From JBQTIQ01 sp052387955 (GTDB lineage: Bacteria; Actinomycetota; Acidimicrobiia; Acidimicrobiales; JACDCH01): a DNA stretch of 52,758 bases. The stretch is from contig JBQTIQ010000060.1 in NCBI GenBank assembly GCA_052387955.1, positions 1-52,758 on the forward strand. Reading direction: 5' to 3'. Below the pieces are notes generated by a model. The model saw only the letters and a program-made list of their open reading frames with translations, had not been told where the DNA came from and ran no database searches. Below are positions 42,106 to 50,570 of this stretch, piece by piece. Within the stretch, counting starts at the first letter, position 1; every line of letters begins with the position of its first letter. The position numbers and the translations under genes are program-made.

Positions 42106-42654
42106 TCAGCACGCTCGCTCTACCAGCCCCGCGGCCCTCTCGGCCAAGCGTTCGCCGGCCCGGGCTGCGTGTTCGTCGCTGAGGCGCCCGTCGGCGACGG
42201 CCTCGTCGAGGCGGGCCTGGCCGTCGGCGACGATGGCGTCGACCACGGCCTGCGGGCTCACGCCGTGGGCGGTGGCGACGTCGGCCGTCGACTGCCCGTC
42301 CTGGAGCCCCTGGCGCAACTCGTCGACGGGGATGCCGATGGTGCGGGCAGCGACCTCCAGCGCCCCGTGGAGCAGGCCCGGCCGGCGAGGACCGGGACGA
42401 TCGGTGGCGTCCACCGCTCGTTCCCGCACCTCGGTGACGACGGCGTCGGCCTGGGCCTGAGAGAGGGTGCCGTCGCGCACCAGCGCGTCGAGCGCGTCGG
42501 CCAGCACGGCCCCGGGCCGGGCGCCGCAGCCACCGAGGACGGGCGCCGCCTCGGTAGCTCGGTCGGCCGCGCCGACGGGCGCCACCGCGTTGAGGGCGAA
42601 GGCCCCGGCCCCGAGGGTGCCAGCAGCGACGACAGAAGCGATGAGCTTGTTCAT
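42106..42654 (-). CDS. Secreted protein of unknown function
   Basis: A 182-residue exported protein. The signal peptide (about 1-29) is MNKLIASVVAAGTLGAGAFA and a following AV/VGAA cleavage region. The mature part is helical. It contains LSQAQADAVVTEVRERAVD and LSDEHAARAGERLAERAAGL, plus GQSTADVATAHGVSPQAVVD, a pattern seen in uncharacterised exported actinobacterial proteins. Cys43 and the last residue Cys182 could form a disulfide. It is divergent from a methyltransferase and convergent with glnE. Function is unknown. Confidence 0.7.
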   Translation of the reverse strand: MNKLIASVVAAGTLGAGAFALNAVAPVGAADRATEAAPVLGGCGARPGAVLADALDALVRDGTLSQAQADAVVTEVRERAVDATDRPGPRRPGLLHGALEVAARTIGIPVDELRQGLQDGQSTADVATAHGVSPQAVVDAIVADGQARLDEAVADGRLSDEHAARAGERLAERAAGLVERAC

Positions 42655-42715
42655 GGCACCAGGTTCGACTGCCATCGTTAGGGCTGGATGAGCCGGTGAT
42701 CAGGATCGGGGCGGT

Positions 42716-42721
42716 TACCGT
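42716..42721 (+). promoter_or_regulatory. Putative -10 box before the methyltransferase
   Basis: TACCGT lies 6 nt before ATG 42728, with no ribosome site between. Confidence 0.45.
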
Positions 42722-42727
42722 GACCGG

Positions 42728-43564
42728 ATGACGGCACCGTCGGGGTCGGGGACGAACCTCGACGGCCCGTGGCTGCCCGACTGGGACGGCGCCCACTACG
42801 CCGCCAACACCGCCCATCACCGCCGCCACGACGCCGCCTTCCTCGCCACCGTTCCGCTGGCGCCCTCGGACCGGGTCCTCGACCTCGGGTGCGGCGCCGG
42901 CGATTTCACCGCCCTGGTGGCCGATCTCGTCCCCGACGGAGTGGTGGTGGGGGTCGACCCCCAGGCGTCGCTGCTCGACGAGGCCCGCCGGCGTGCCCGC
43001 CCCAACCAGCGCTTCGTCCAGGGCACGGCCCAGCAACTGGGCTCGCTGGTGGAGGGTGAGACCTTCGACGTGGTACTCAGCCGTTCGGTCCTCCACTGGC
43101 TCCCGTGGCCCGACCACGAAGCGGTGCTGAGGGCGTGCCGAGGTCTGCTGCGCCCCGGCGGGCGCTTGCGGACCGAGTCGGGGGGCGGGGACAACGCTCG
43201 GACCATGGTCGCCTACTTCGACCGGGTGGCAGCCGACGTGGTCGGCCCCGGAGCGCCCTCGGCGCCGTGGACGTTCCCCGATGCCGGCGCCTACCTCGAC
43301 CTGGTCGAAGACTGCGGCTTCGAGCTCGCTGCCGACGGCTTCGTGTGCCTGCAGGGCCAGCGGCGGCCGTTCGACCGCGACGGCCTCCTCGGCTGGGTCA
43401 CCAGCCAGTCGGTGCAGGCCTACGAGGCCGGCGCGCCGGTCGAGCTCCGGGCGGCGCTACGAGCAGCGGCGGTCGAACGGATCGACGAGCTGCAGAGGCC
43501 CGACGGCAGCTACGACGTCACCTTCGTCCGCCTCGAGGTCCTCGCCTTCAAACCCGAGGGCTGA
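42728..43564 (+). CDS. Class I SAM-dependent methyltransferase
   Basis: A 278-residue methyltransferase. Motif I is DRVLDLGCGAGDFTALVADL (about 49-68), the post-I acidic residue lies in VVGVDPQAS, and SRSVLHWLPWPDHEAVLRAC marks motif IV/V, followed by LLRPGGRLRTESGGGD. The arrangement resembles trans-aconitate/UbiE-like enzymes. The substrate is unknown. The start is probably leaderless at ATG 42728. Confidence 0.88.
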   Translation: MTAPSGSGTNLDGPWLPDWDGAHYAANTAHHRRHDAAFLATVPLAPSDRVLDLGCGAGDFTALVADLVPDGVVVGVDPQASLLDEARRRARPNQRFVQGTAQQLGSLVEGETFDVVLSRSVLHWLPWPDHEAVLRACRGLLRPGGRLRTESGGGDNARTMVAYFDRVAADVVGPGAPSAPWTFPDAGAYLDLVEDCGFELAADGFVCLQGQRRPFDRDGLLGWVTSQSVQAYEAGAPVELRAALRAAAVERIDELQRPDGSYDVTFVRLEVLAFKPEG

Positions 43565-43580
43565 TCCCGGCGCCGTCCAT

Positions 43581-43655
43581 CCCGTGCGGCTGCACGCCCC
43601 ACCCGTTCGCGGCCGAGCGAGCTGGCGCAGGCGCCGACCTGAAGCGCTCGCCTCA
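43581..43655 (-). repeat. Family A dispersed repeat, copy A7
   Basis: Read leftward it starts with the TGA stop of the gene at 43653, then GCGAGCGCTTCAGGTCGG, GCGCCAGCTCGC and the closing GTGGGGC / GCCGCAC stem with one mismatch. Confidence 0.6.
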
Positions 43656-44393
43656 CTCGCCCTTCAGGCGGCCGAAGCCCTCGACGAGGAAGCCTCTCGC
43701 CGCCGAGAACGGGTCGGCGGCGTCGCGCAACGACGAGTACGACAGGGTGGCCCCGAAGGGTGCATCCCAGTAGCCGTCGGGCCCCGGTCGTTCGGTGCCC
43801 CACGGGCCGACGTAGAGGTAGGGCTCGTCGGTGAGCGAGTCCGGCGGGGCCGCGCCGAAGTTGACCCGGGCGTCCCCCCGGCCCGGCGCCCAGGCGACGT
43901 CGCAGCCGATGTCGAAGTGCTCGGGCCACAGCTGGACCGCACTCGGGTCGGCGACGGGACCGAGCTCGGCTACCACCACGTCGAGCACCGCCGAGGCGAT
44001 CCAGTACCACTGGCCGAGGCCAGCGGTAGCGGCCGGGTCGATCGCCAGCGGTGCGCTCCGGTCGCCGAGGCCCGGGGTGTCGTGCCCGACGGAGAAGGGC
44101 TCCGACAGGTCGACGCCGACGAAGGAGGCGAGGTCGGCCAGCGACGCGCCGTCCATCGGCATGGTCGCCGCCCGCCCCGACCGCTCCCGCACCAGCACGG
44201 GCCCGCACACCCGGACCACTTCGGCGTCGGCGCCGAATGCCGGGGTGGCGAACCCGCCCGGGGCCGCCCTCAACCCGAACCGGCCGGTGCTTGCGTGACG
44301 GGCGCGGGCGACGACATGGGCCGCCACCACCTGCAGGTTGGCCACCGATGCGCCGAAGCCCGGGGGGAGGGGTGGGAGCAGTTCAGATGCCAT
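43653..44393 (-). CDS. Hypothetical protein
   Basis: A 246-residue soluble protein without a recognised family. It begins MASELLPPLPPGFGASVANL and contains LWPEHFDIGCDVAW, a segment seen in conserved hypothetical actinobacterial proteins, and the aromatic-rich GPWGTERPGPDGYWDAPFGA. No membrane segment or signal is present. ATG 44393 is chosen because the codons upstream belong to a dispersed repeat. Confidence 0.7.
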   Translation of the reverse strand: MASELLPPLPPGFGASVANLQVVAAHVVARARHASTGRFGLRAAPGGFATPAFGADAEVVRVCGPVLVRERSGRAATMPMDGASLADLASFVGVDLSEPFSVGHDTPGLGDRSAPLAIDPAATAGLGQWYWIASAVLDVVVAELGPVADPSAVQLWPEHFDIGCDVAWAPGRGDARVNFGAAPPDSLTDEPYLYVGPWGTERPGPDGYWDAPFGATLSYSSLRDAADPFSAARGFLVEGFGRLKGE

Positions 44394-44478
44394 GGCCGTC
44401 AGTCTCGCCGTCCGGCCGCAGCTGGCGGTGCGGTCATTGGCCCACCATCGCTTGTGAATCCCCAGTGACCGGTCGACC

Positions 44479-44530
44479 GGGTGAGCGCCAGCGAGCCGGG
44501 CGACGATGGGTCGTGGGGGCGCAGCCCCCG
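44479..44530 (+). repeat. Family A dispersed repeat, copy A8
   Basis: GGTGAGCGCCAGCGAGCCGG and CGACGATGGGTCG are followed by GGGGGC-gca-GCCCCC. It lies 11 nt downstream of the stop of the leftward gene at 44542, in the opposite sense. Confidence 0.65.
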
Positions 44531-44541
44531 GGTATGAACGG

Positions 44542-44922
44542 TCACGGGTACACCTCGGCCCGACTGAGGCCGGCCATGACGGCGGCCACGGCGACGACGA
44601 ACGTTGCCAGGCGGAGCAACCAGAGAGGCCGGTGGTCGAGCCCCAGGACGCCGGCCGCGGCACGCGCCCACCGCCACGACATCACCTGGTGCGCCCGGGG
44701 ACGCTCCAGGCCCGGGCACAGCCTCTTGAGCATCGTCGTCACCACCGGGTCGAGCGCGGCCAGGCCCGCCGCGGAAAGGCCGGCGAGCACGTAGCCGAGG
44801 GTCGTGAACGCCTGGGTGAGGATGCCGAACAGCGCGGCGAGAAAAGCAGCGAACAGGAGCTTGCGAGCGATGAACGCCCTCACCACGAGCGGGGCGGTGC
44901 GCTCGTCCACGAAGTCCATCAC
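44542..44922 (-). CDS. Small membrane protein of unknown function
   Basis: A 126-residue protein with hydrophobic segments at about 21-40, 42-60 and 100-118. It has no family I recognise. MMDFVDERTAPLVVRAFIAR precedes the first segment. It has a plausible composition and leftward context but no clear ribosome site; GTG/ATG at 44922 is one of two adjacent starts. The 172-nt stretch between it and the IS1380 element holds nothing recognisable. Confidence 0.5.
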   Translation of the reverse strand: MMDFVDERTAPLVVRAFIARKLLFAAFLAALFGILTQAFTTLGYVLAGLSAAGLAALDPVVTTMLKRLCPGLERPRAHQVMSWRWARAAAGVLGLDHRPLWLLRLATFVVAVAAVMAGLSRAEVYP

Positions 44923-45094
44923 GACATCATCGTTGGACCGGTTCGCCGCAGAACAGGCACATGTGGGTCTCGGCCATTACCCCGATCATGCCGGGCGCCG
45001 GCATGGGCCCGTGAACGGCGGCCGGCCTCGGTGCGCAATGGGCCCATCTCGGAGCTCCGCCGGCAGGATCGAGGCGAGATGTTGCGGGCTCTAG

Positions 45095-46770
45095 CCCCAA
45101 TCGTTCATGAGATGTCTGGGATGGGTGCGAGTCGACTTGGCGGAGAGTGTTGAGCGGGTCATGCTCGTATTTCGTGCTCGGCGTGGTCGGCGGCAGGTCT
45201 ATTCAGCGCAGCGGGGGCGGTTCTCGGGGTGTTGGGGCGCGCGTCGTGAAGGTGCTGCCGGCTCGGTCGGGTCGAGGTCGGGTCAGACGATGAGCGCGAC
45301 GCGTTGGTAGGCGGCGACGATGGCGTCGGCGGTGGGCCAGCCGTCGAGGATCCGCACGACGCGCTGGCGGGAGCGGCGCACGATGCGGGCGGGGGTGTGC
45401 CAGAGGGCCCAGCGCAGCGTCTTGGGCTCGGCGGCGGCGAGGGTGCCGGTGCAGCAGAGCTGCTGGAACCAGCGCACGAGGCTGTCAGCGAAGCAGACGA
45501 CGGCGAGCCAGGTCCGGTTGGCGTCGATGTCGGCGAACGGGAACCGGTTGGCCCCGGAGTCCTTGAGGCGGCGGATGTTGTCCTCGACGTGGGCGTGGGC
45601 GCGCATGTGCACATCGAGGTCGACGGGGTCGCCCACCGCGTCGGTGTAGTGACCCCAGTAGCGGTAGCTGGCGGAGGGGAACAGCGATCCCTGGGCGCCG
45701 GGGTGCAGCGGTTCGCGGCGCACGATCAGCCGGGTGCGTTCGGGCCAGTCGGCCAGGTCGACGAGTTCGGTGAGCTCCGCGACCGCGGCGCCGGGGCGCG
45801 GGTCGCCGTCTTGGCGTCGGGCCGGCACCCATGTGTCGCCCTCGCAGTTGACCCGGCTGATCGCAGCGTGGACCTGGGCGTTGGAGCGGGCCACGACGGC
45901 GAAGCCGACGTTGCGGGCCCGGGCTTCCCACACGAAAGCGGTGCACCCGGCGGAGTCGGTTCGCACCTGCACCGCCCGGCGCGCCAGGGCCGGGTCGTCA
46001 CCGCAGCGGTGCCCGACGGCGATCTCTTCGGGGAGCTGGCCGATGGCCTGATCCAACACGGTGACGTGATCGGCGATCGTGTTGGCCCCGGCGTTGCCGG
46101 GCCGCAGCAGCACCCCGAGGGTCTCGCCGGTGGCATCGGCGAAGCAGTAGATCGGGTGGAACCCGTAGCCGCCCTTGTAGTTCGGGGCTGCCTGTTCCTT
46201 GTTCTCGGAGTGGACCTGGTGCAACGACGCGTCGATGTCGAGCACCACCATGTCGCGGCCGGTCGTGGCGGCGCTGCGACGCCACACCTCGGCACGGACC
46301 TCGGCCATCGCCTCCCACAGGCCCGCCAGCGTCGCCGGGCCGATCTGGCGGAACGTGCGGTACAGCGTCGAGTCCGACGGCACCGCCCCGAACAAGGTGC
46401 CCTGGGCGCGGAGGTGCTCGATGTCCGAGCACGCCTCGCCACCACCAGCGAGCATCAGCATCGCCTGGGTCAGGACCTTGCCACGGTCATGGAGCGGGAA
46501 CCGCTCACCGGTGATCGGGATCCGTGCCGAGAGCGAATCACCCAGCCCCAACCGGTCCGCGAACGCGCCAAGAGCGTGCAGCCCGACATGGGCCACGACC
46601 TGGTCGCCACCGGGTTCCACCACCACCCCAACGGTGCTGTTACCGTGCATCTCGCGAGTGCCCTCCTGGGTTGGGACCTGCCGTCTTCGACAACGACAGA
46701 ATCCCTTGCCACGAGGGCACTTCCGCGGATGCGCGACCCTCAGCCCCTCAAGACCCGTGAACGATCAGGG
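45095..46770. mobile_element. Intact IS1380-family insertion sequence
   Basis: A 1676-bp element with imperfect terminal inverted repeats, CCCCAATCGTTCATGAG at the left and CCCTGATCGTTCACGGG on the other strand at the right (13 of 17 match). It is flanked on both sides by CTAG (45091-45094 and 46771-46774), a probable 4-bp target duplication. The single transposase gene fills most of it. Confidence 0.85.
45283..46650 (-). CDS. IS1380-family transposase
   Basis: A 455-residue transposase that moves the surrounding element by a DDE mechanism. The N-terminal part has GEACSDIEHLRAQGTLFG and PSDSTLYRTFRQIG. The first catalytic Asp lies in MVVLDIDASLHQVHSENKEQ, the next in VQVRTDSAGCTAFV, and RLKDSGANRFPFADIDAN carries the Glu/Asp-rich C-terminal region. 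The length fits the family and no frame break is seen, so it may be active. Start is ATG 46650. Confidence 0.93.
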   Translation of the reverse strand: MHGNSTVGVVVEPGGDQVVAHVGLHALGAFADRLGLGDSLSARIPITGERFPLHDRGKVLTQAMLMLAGGGEACSDIEHLRAQGTLFGAVPSDSTLYRTFRQIGPATLAGLWEAMAEVRAEVWRRSAATTGRDMVVLDIDASLHQVHSENKEQAAPNYKGGYGFHPIYCFADATGETLGVLLRPGNAGANTIADHVTVLDQAIGQLPEEIAVGHRCGDDPALARRAVQVRTDSAGCTAFVWEARARNVGFAVVARSNAQVHAAISRVNCEGDTWVPARRQDGDPRPGAAVAELTELVDLADWPERTRLIVRREPLHPGAQGSLFPSASYRYWGHYTDAVGDPVDLDVHMRAHAHVEDNIRRLKDSGANRFPFADIDANRTWLAVVCFADSLVRWFQQLCCTGTLAAAEPKTLRWALWHTPARIVRRSRQRVVRILDGWPTADAIVAAYQRVALIV

Positions 46771-46818
46771 CTAGTGGCCTGAGTGCGTGAAGACCGCCAC
46801 CGACCGGAGGAAGCGACC

Positions 46819-47016
46819 GTGTCCACCACTGACCTGCAGCCCGATCTGATCGACCTGCCAACCCTGGCCCGTCGCCTCGGTGTCGACCAACGTCACATCC
46901 GGCGCCTCGTCGCCGAACGCCGCATCCCCTTCGTCAAGTGGGGCTACCTGCTGCGCTTCGACGCCGTCGGCGTCGACGCACGGATCGACCGTTCCCGTGT
47001 CCCGGTCCGGGAGTGA
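46819..47016 (+). CDS. Small excisionase/MerR-like helix-turn-helix protein
   Basis: A 65-residue DNA-binding protein. PTLARRLGVDQRHIRRLVAE (about 15-34) is a winged helix-turn-helix of the excisionase type, and RRIPFVKWGYLLRFDAVGVD the wing. Such proteins control mobile elements or toxin-antitoxin modules. GTG 46819 follows GGAGGAAG. It lies directly beside the IS1380 element and converges on the VapBC-like pair (stop codons 5 nt apart). Confidence 0.72.
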   Translation: MSTTDLQPDLIDLPTLARRLGVDQRHIRRLVAERRIPFVKWGYLLRFDAVGVDARIDRSRVPVRE

Positions 47017-47025
47017 CACGGTCAC
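47013..47025. terminator. Small hairpin between convergent genes
   Basis: GTGAC-acg-GTCAC, with the stop codon of the rightward gene in the left arm and that of the leftward gene in the right arm. The stem is only 5 bp, so it is weak. Confidence 0.35.
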
Positions 47026-47447
47026 AGGGCCTCGATGACCACCTCGCGATGATCGCCCGCCAGCGCGCCGAGGTCGTCAGGATCGCCGGTGAGCACGACC
47101 GCGCCTCCCGCCTCGACCGCGGTGGCCACCACGACGGCGTCGACCGTGGCGCTCGAACCGGCCTCGCCGAGCAGGCAACCAGCCGTGCGGCCGATGGCCT
47201 CGTTGGCCGCGTCGACCTCGCCGATCGCCTTGAGGACTCGGTTGACCGGCGCGTCCGCGGCGGCGACGCCACGCACCGTCTCGGCCACGACAACCGAGGG
47301 GATCGACACCTGGATGCGGGCCTCCGTCGCGCCCGCGAGCACGGCCCGCGCTCGTGGGTCCTCGCGGGACAGGGCGACTACTGCGCCGGCGTCGAGGATC
47401 AGGCGCTGCGGCGGCGGGTCTTGGGAGCGGCGGCGGCGCCTTGCCAT
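47022..47447 (-). CDS. vapC: PIN-domain toxin (VapC-like)
   Basis: A 141-residue PIN-domain ribonuclease. Acidic residues expected for the metal site are Asp19 (LILDAGAVVALS), Glu56 (VVVAETVRG), Asp103 (TVDAVVVATA) and Asp122 (LTGDPDDL). An Arg-rich start (MARRRRRS) precedes the fold. VapC toxins cut RNA, often tRNA. ATG 47447 lies inside the antitoxin gene, giving a 49-nt overlap. Confidence 0.85.
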   Translation of the reverse strand: MARRRRRSQDPPPQRLILDAGAVVALSREDPRARAVLAGATEARIQVSIPSVVVAETVRGVAAADAPVNRVLKAIGEVDAANEAIGRTAGCLLGEAGSSATVDAVVVATAVEAGGAVVLTGDPDDLGALAGDHREVVIEAL

Positions 47448-47653
47448 AGCTGTCGCGCCTCCTCCATCAGATCGTCGGGAACCGGGCCCGAGGACGCGTC
47501 CATCTCGGCGAGCAGCTCACCGAGGCGGTCGTGCTGCAGCTGGCGGCGAAGCGCATCGGTCACATACGACGACAGCTCCCGCCGTCCAGCTCGCTCACGG
47601 GCCTCGCTCAGCACATCCTCGTCGATGCTCAGCGACACCTTCGACACAGTCAT
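47399..47653 (-). CDS. vapB: Antitoxin of the VapBC-type pair
   Basis: An 84-residue protein. MTVSKVSLSIDEDVLSEARE and RELSSYVTDALRRQLQ form a ribbon-helix-helix-type DNA-binding half. The C-terminal part (EMDASSGPVPDDLMEEAR) would bind and inhibit the toxin. ATG 47653 is 6 nt behind TACGAT. The 200-nt gap 47654-47853 otherwise shows nothing recognisable. Confidence 0.82.
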   Translation of the reverse strand: MTVSKVSLSIDEDVLSEARERAGRRELSSYVTDALRRQLQHDRLGELLAEMDASSGPVPDDLMEEARQLWQGAAAAPKTRRRSA

Positions 47654-47659
47654 GGGCGT

Positions 47660-47665
47660 ATCGTA
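47660..47665 (-). promoter_or_regulatory. Putative -10 box of the toxin-antitoxin operon
   Basis: Leftward TACGAT lies 6 nt before the antitoxin ATG, inside a near-palindromic GTATCGTAC that could be the autoregulatory operator. Confidence 0.45.
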
Positions 47666-47853
47666 CCTGAAGTAAGAATAGGTGGCGAGGCTGAGACGTC
47701 GGATGCTGTCGAGGCACTGAACCGTCGTCGCACCCTGCCCGGTAGGCACCGTCCAGGGCCGCCACTCGCGGCCGTGGTCAGCCGCTCCGACGAGACGGAG
47801 ACGGGACAGATGGCCCGGCGCCGCCTGTTTCCGCAGCTCAGCGGCCTAACCGA

Positions 47854-49281
47854 CTAGATGTCGTAGTAGAGGGAGAACTCGTAGGGGTGGGGGCGGAGGC
47901 GGATGGCGTCGATCTCCTTGGCCCGCTTGTAGCCGATCCAGGTGTCGATGAGGTCGTCGGTGAAGACGCCGCCGGCTTTGAGGAAGTCGTTGTCGGCTTC
48001 GAGGGCCAGCAGGGCCTCGTCGAGCGAGCTCGGCACCTGGGGCACCTTGGCCAGCTCCTCGGGCGGGAGGTCGTAGAGGTCCTTGTCGACCGGAGGAGGC
48101 GGTTCGGTGCGGTTGGCGATGCCGTCGAGGCCGGCCATCAACATGGCCGAGAAGGCGAGGTACGGGTTGCACGACGGGTCGGGGCAGCGGAACTCGAGCC
48201 GCTTGGCCTTGGGGCTCTTGGAGTACAGGGGGATGCGCACCGACGCCGAACGGTTGCGCTGGGAGTAGACCAGGTTGACGGGCGCCTCGTAGCCGGGGAC
48301 GAGGCGCTTGTAGGAGTTGGTGGTGGGGGCGGCGAAGGCCAGTACCGCGGGGGCATGGGCGAGCAGGCCGCCGATGTACCACCGGGCCAGGTCGGAGAGC
48401 CCGGCGTAGCCGGTCTCGGCGAAGAACAGGGGCTCGCCGCTGCGCCACAGCGACTGGTGGACGTGCATACCCGACCCGTTGTCCTGGAAGATCGGCTTGG
48501 GCATGAAGGTCGCGCTCTTGCCCGCGGCCCAGGCGACGTTCTTGACCACGTACTTGTAGAGCATGAGCTTGTCGGCCATGCGCAACATCGTGTCGAAGCG
48601 CATGTCGATCTCGGCCTGGCCGGCGGTGCCGACCTCGTGGTGCTGGATCTCGATCTCGATCCCCAGCCGCTCCATGGTCAGGATCATCTCGGACCGCAGG
48701 TCCTGGTACTGGTCCATGGGGGGCACCGGGAAATACCCCTCCTTGTAACGGATCTTGTAGCCGAGGTTGTGGCCACCCTCGTCCCGGCTGGTGTTCCACG
48801 CTGCCTCGATGGAGTCGACGTGGTGCGACGCCGAGTGCTGGTCGTAGTGGAAACGGACATCGTCGAAGATGAAGAACTCGGCTTCGGGGCCGAAATAGGC
48901 GGTGTCGGCGACGCCGGTCGACACCAAGTGGTCCTCGGCCTTCTTGGCCACGTACCGGGGGTCGCGGGAGTACGGCTCGAGCGTGATCGGGTCGCGCACG
49001 AAACAGTTGATGTTGAGGGTCTTGTGCTGGCGGAAGGGATCGACCACGACGGTGTTGGCGTCGGGCACCAGGATCATGTCCGACTCCTGGATCTCCTGGA
49101 ACCCCCGGATGGAGGAACCATCGAACCCGAGGCCTTCCTCGAAGGAGTCGGCGGTCAGCTCGTGCGACGGCGCCGAGAAGTGCTGCATGAGCCCCGGCAG
49201 GTCGCAGAACCGGAAGTCGACGATTTCGATGCTCTCGTCGCTGATGAGCGACAGGACCTCATCGGGGGTGCGTTCCTGCAC
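47854..49281 (-). CDS. glnA: Glutamine synthetase type I (adenylylated class)
   Basis: A 475-residue enzyme making glutamine from glutamate, ammonia and ATP. The beta-grasp domain has GLGFDGSSIRGF. The catalytic barrel has GPEAEFFIFDD, the ATP-binding KPIFQDNGSGMHVHQSL, and the Glu flap region. KDLYDLPPEE carries Tyr403, the adenylylation site, so it is the natural target of GlnE at 39477. The length is typical of the GSI-beta class. GTG 49281 follows AAGGAGG. It reads leftward, with glnII upstream. Confidence 0.97.
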   Translation of the reverse strand: MQERTPDEVLSLISDESIEIVDFRFCDLPGLMQHFSAPSHELTADSFEEGLGFDGSSIRGFQEIQESDMILVPDANTVVVDPFRQHKTLNINCFVRDPITLEPYSRDPRYVAKKAEDHLVSTGVADTAYFGPEAEFFIFDDVRFHYDQHSASHHVDSIEAAWNTSRDEGGHNLGYKIRYKEGYFPVPPMDQYQDLRSEMILTMERLGIEIEIQHHEVGTAGQAEIDMRFDTMLRMADKLMLYKYVVKNVAWAAGKSATFMPKPIFQDNGSGMHVHQSLWRSGEPLFFAETGYAGLSDLARWYIGGLLAHAPAVLAFAAPTTNSYKRLVPGYEAPVNLVYSQRNRSASVRIPLYSKSPKAKRLEFRCPDPSCNPYLAFSAMLMAGLDGIANRTEPPPPVDKDLYDLPPEELAKVPQVPSSLDEALLALEADNDFLKAGGVFTDDLIDTWIGYKRAKEIDAIRLRPHPYEFSLYYDI

Positions 49282-49323
49282 GTGGCCTCCTTCGTCACGG
49301 GATCCCCTACGACGTTATGCCAC

Positions 49324-49354
49324 GGCGCGCCCGCCCGGCCCTGGCGGGCGCGCC
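49324..49354 (-). terminator. Terminator hairpin after glnII
   Basis: GGCGCGCCCGCC (49324-49335) pairs perfectly with GGCGGGCGCGCC (49343-49354), 12 bp, 7-nt loop. Confidence 0.75.
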
Positions 49355-49365
49355 CACTGCTCACC

Positions 49366-49386
49366 GGCCCGGGTCGAACCCGGGCC
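49366..49386 (-). terminator. Second terminator hairpin after glnII
   Basis: GGCCCGGGT (49366-49374) and ACCCGGGCC (49378-49386) form a 9-bp stem with a 3-nt loop, 3 nt past the glnII stop. In tandem with the previous hairpin it isolates glnII from glnA. Confidence 0.7.
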
Positions 49387-49389
49387 CGG

Positions 49390-50406
49390 TCATACTTGGT
49401 CGGCCTTCTCGAGGGCGGCGCAGCACGTGTCGACGATCAGGCGGGTCACCACGTAGGGGTCGCAGTTGGCGTTGGGCCGGCGGTCCTCGATGTAGCCCTG
49501 CTTGTCGGCCGCAACCTGCCACGGGATGCGCACCGAGGCGCCCCGGTCGGACACGCCGTAGTTGAACTCGTTCCACGGCGCCGTCTCGTGCAGGCCGGTG
49601 AGGCGGCCCTCGATGCCGAAGCCGTAGTACTTGACGTGCTCGGCGGCGTTCTCGGCGAGCGCCTCGCAGGCGGTGATGATCGGGTCGTAGCCCTCCCGCA
49701 TCGCCTTGGTGGAGAAGTTGGTGTGGGCGCCGGCACCGTTCCAGTCGCCCTTCACCGGCTTGGGGTCGAGGGTCGCCGCCACCGCGTAGTTCTCGGCGAT
49801 GCGGTAGAGCAACCAACGGGCCACCCAGAGGTGGTCGCTGGCCTCGAGGGGCGACAGCGGGCCGATCTGGAACTCCCACTGGCCCGGCATCACCTCGGCG
49901 TTGATGCCCGAGATGCCCAGGCCGGCGACGACACACGCATCGAGGTGGGCCTCGACCACGTCGCGCCCGAACACCTCGTCGTCACCGACGCCGCAGTAGT
50001 AACCACCCTGGGGAGCGGGAAAGCCATGCTCGGGCGGGAACCCGAGGGGCCGGGCACCCTTGAAGAACGTGTACTCCTGCTCGATCCCGAAGATCGGCTC
50101 CTGGGCTTCGAACCGCTCCGCTACTCCCCGGAGCAGGGCGCGGGTGTTGGTCTTGTGGGGCGTCATGTCGGGCAGGAACACCTCGCACATCACCAGCACG
50201 TCGTCGCCCCCCCGGATCGGGTCGGGGCAGGAGAACACGGGCTTGAGGACACAGTCCGACGCCGCGCCGGGTGCCTGATTGGTGCTCGAACCGTCGAACC
50301 CCCAGATCGGGAGTTCGGCTCCATCGGCGAGGACCTTCGTCTTCGAGCGCAGCTTTGCGGTCGGCTCGGTCCCGTCGATCCAGATGTACTCGGCCTTGTA
50401 GGTCAC
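49390..50406 (-). CDS. glnII: Glutamine synthetase type II (eukaryotic-like)
   Basis: A 338-residue GSII enzyme as in Rhizobium and Streptomyces. It starts MTYKAEYIWIDGTEPTAKLR, with LPIWGFDGSSTNQA, FGIEQEYTFF, PGQWEFQIG and KPVKGDWNGAGAHTNFST, the family's substrate and metal sites. It is decameric in known members and heat-labile, and is not regulated by adenylylation. GTG 50406 follows AAGGA. It is divergent from glnA2 across a GlnR-like operator. Confidence 0.95.
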   Translation of the reverse strand: MTYKAEYIWIDGTEPTAKLRSKTKVLADGAELPIWGFDGSSTNQAPGAASDCVLKPVFSCPDPIRGGDDVLVMCEVFLPDMTPHKTNTRALLRGVAERFEAQEPIFGIEQEYTFFKGARPLGFPPEHGFPAPQGGYYCGVGDDEVFGRDVVEAHLDACVVAGLGISGINAEVMPGQWEFQIGPLSPLEASDHLWVARWLLYRIAENYAVAATLDPKPVKGDWNGAGAHTNFSTKAMREGYDPIITACEALAENAAEHVKYYGFGIEGRLTGLHETAPWNEFNYGVSDRGASVRIPWQVAADKQGYIEDRRPNANCDPYVVTRLIVDTCCAALEKADQV

Positions 50407-50468
50407 GTCGTTCCTTAGCGGGTCGCGGACGGTCGGGTCTGTTCGGCCGGGGAGCGTCCCAGCCGGCA

Positions 50469-50507
50469 GTTTCCACACGGTTCTGGGAATGTGAACGCAC
50501 TGTGAAC
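50469..50507. promoter_or_regulatory. GlnR-type operator between glnII and glnA2
   Basis: On the leftward strand four 5-mers, TTCAC, TTCAC, AGAAC and GAAAC, are separated by exactly 6 nt each (11-nt period, 50506 down to 50469). This is the geometry of actinobacterial GlnR sites (gTnAc-n6-GaAAc, repeated). All four end in AC. Confidence 0.6.
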
Positions 50508-50570
50508 CAGCCGGGCAAGTCGCGAGAGCCGTGCCCGGGCCCGGCCACAGGCATGCCAGGATGGCCACCC

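Noticed and set aside
47887..50418. A long rightward frame opposite glnA and glnII
   Set aside because: Both glutamine synthetases are certain on the other strand; the product has no motif and comes from codon bias.
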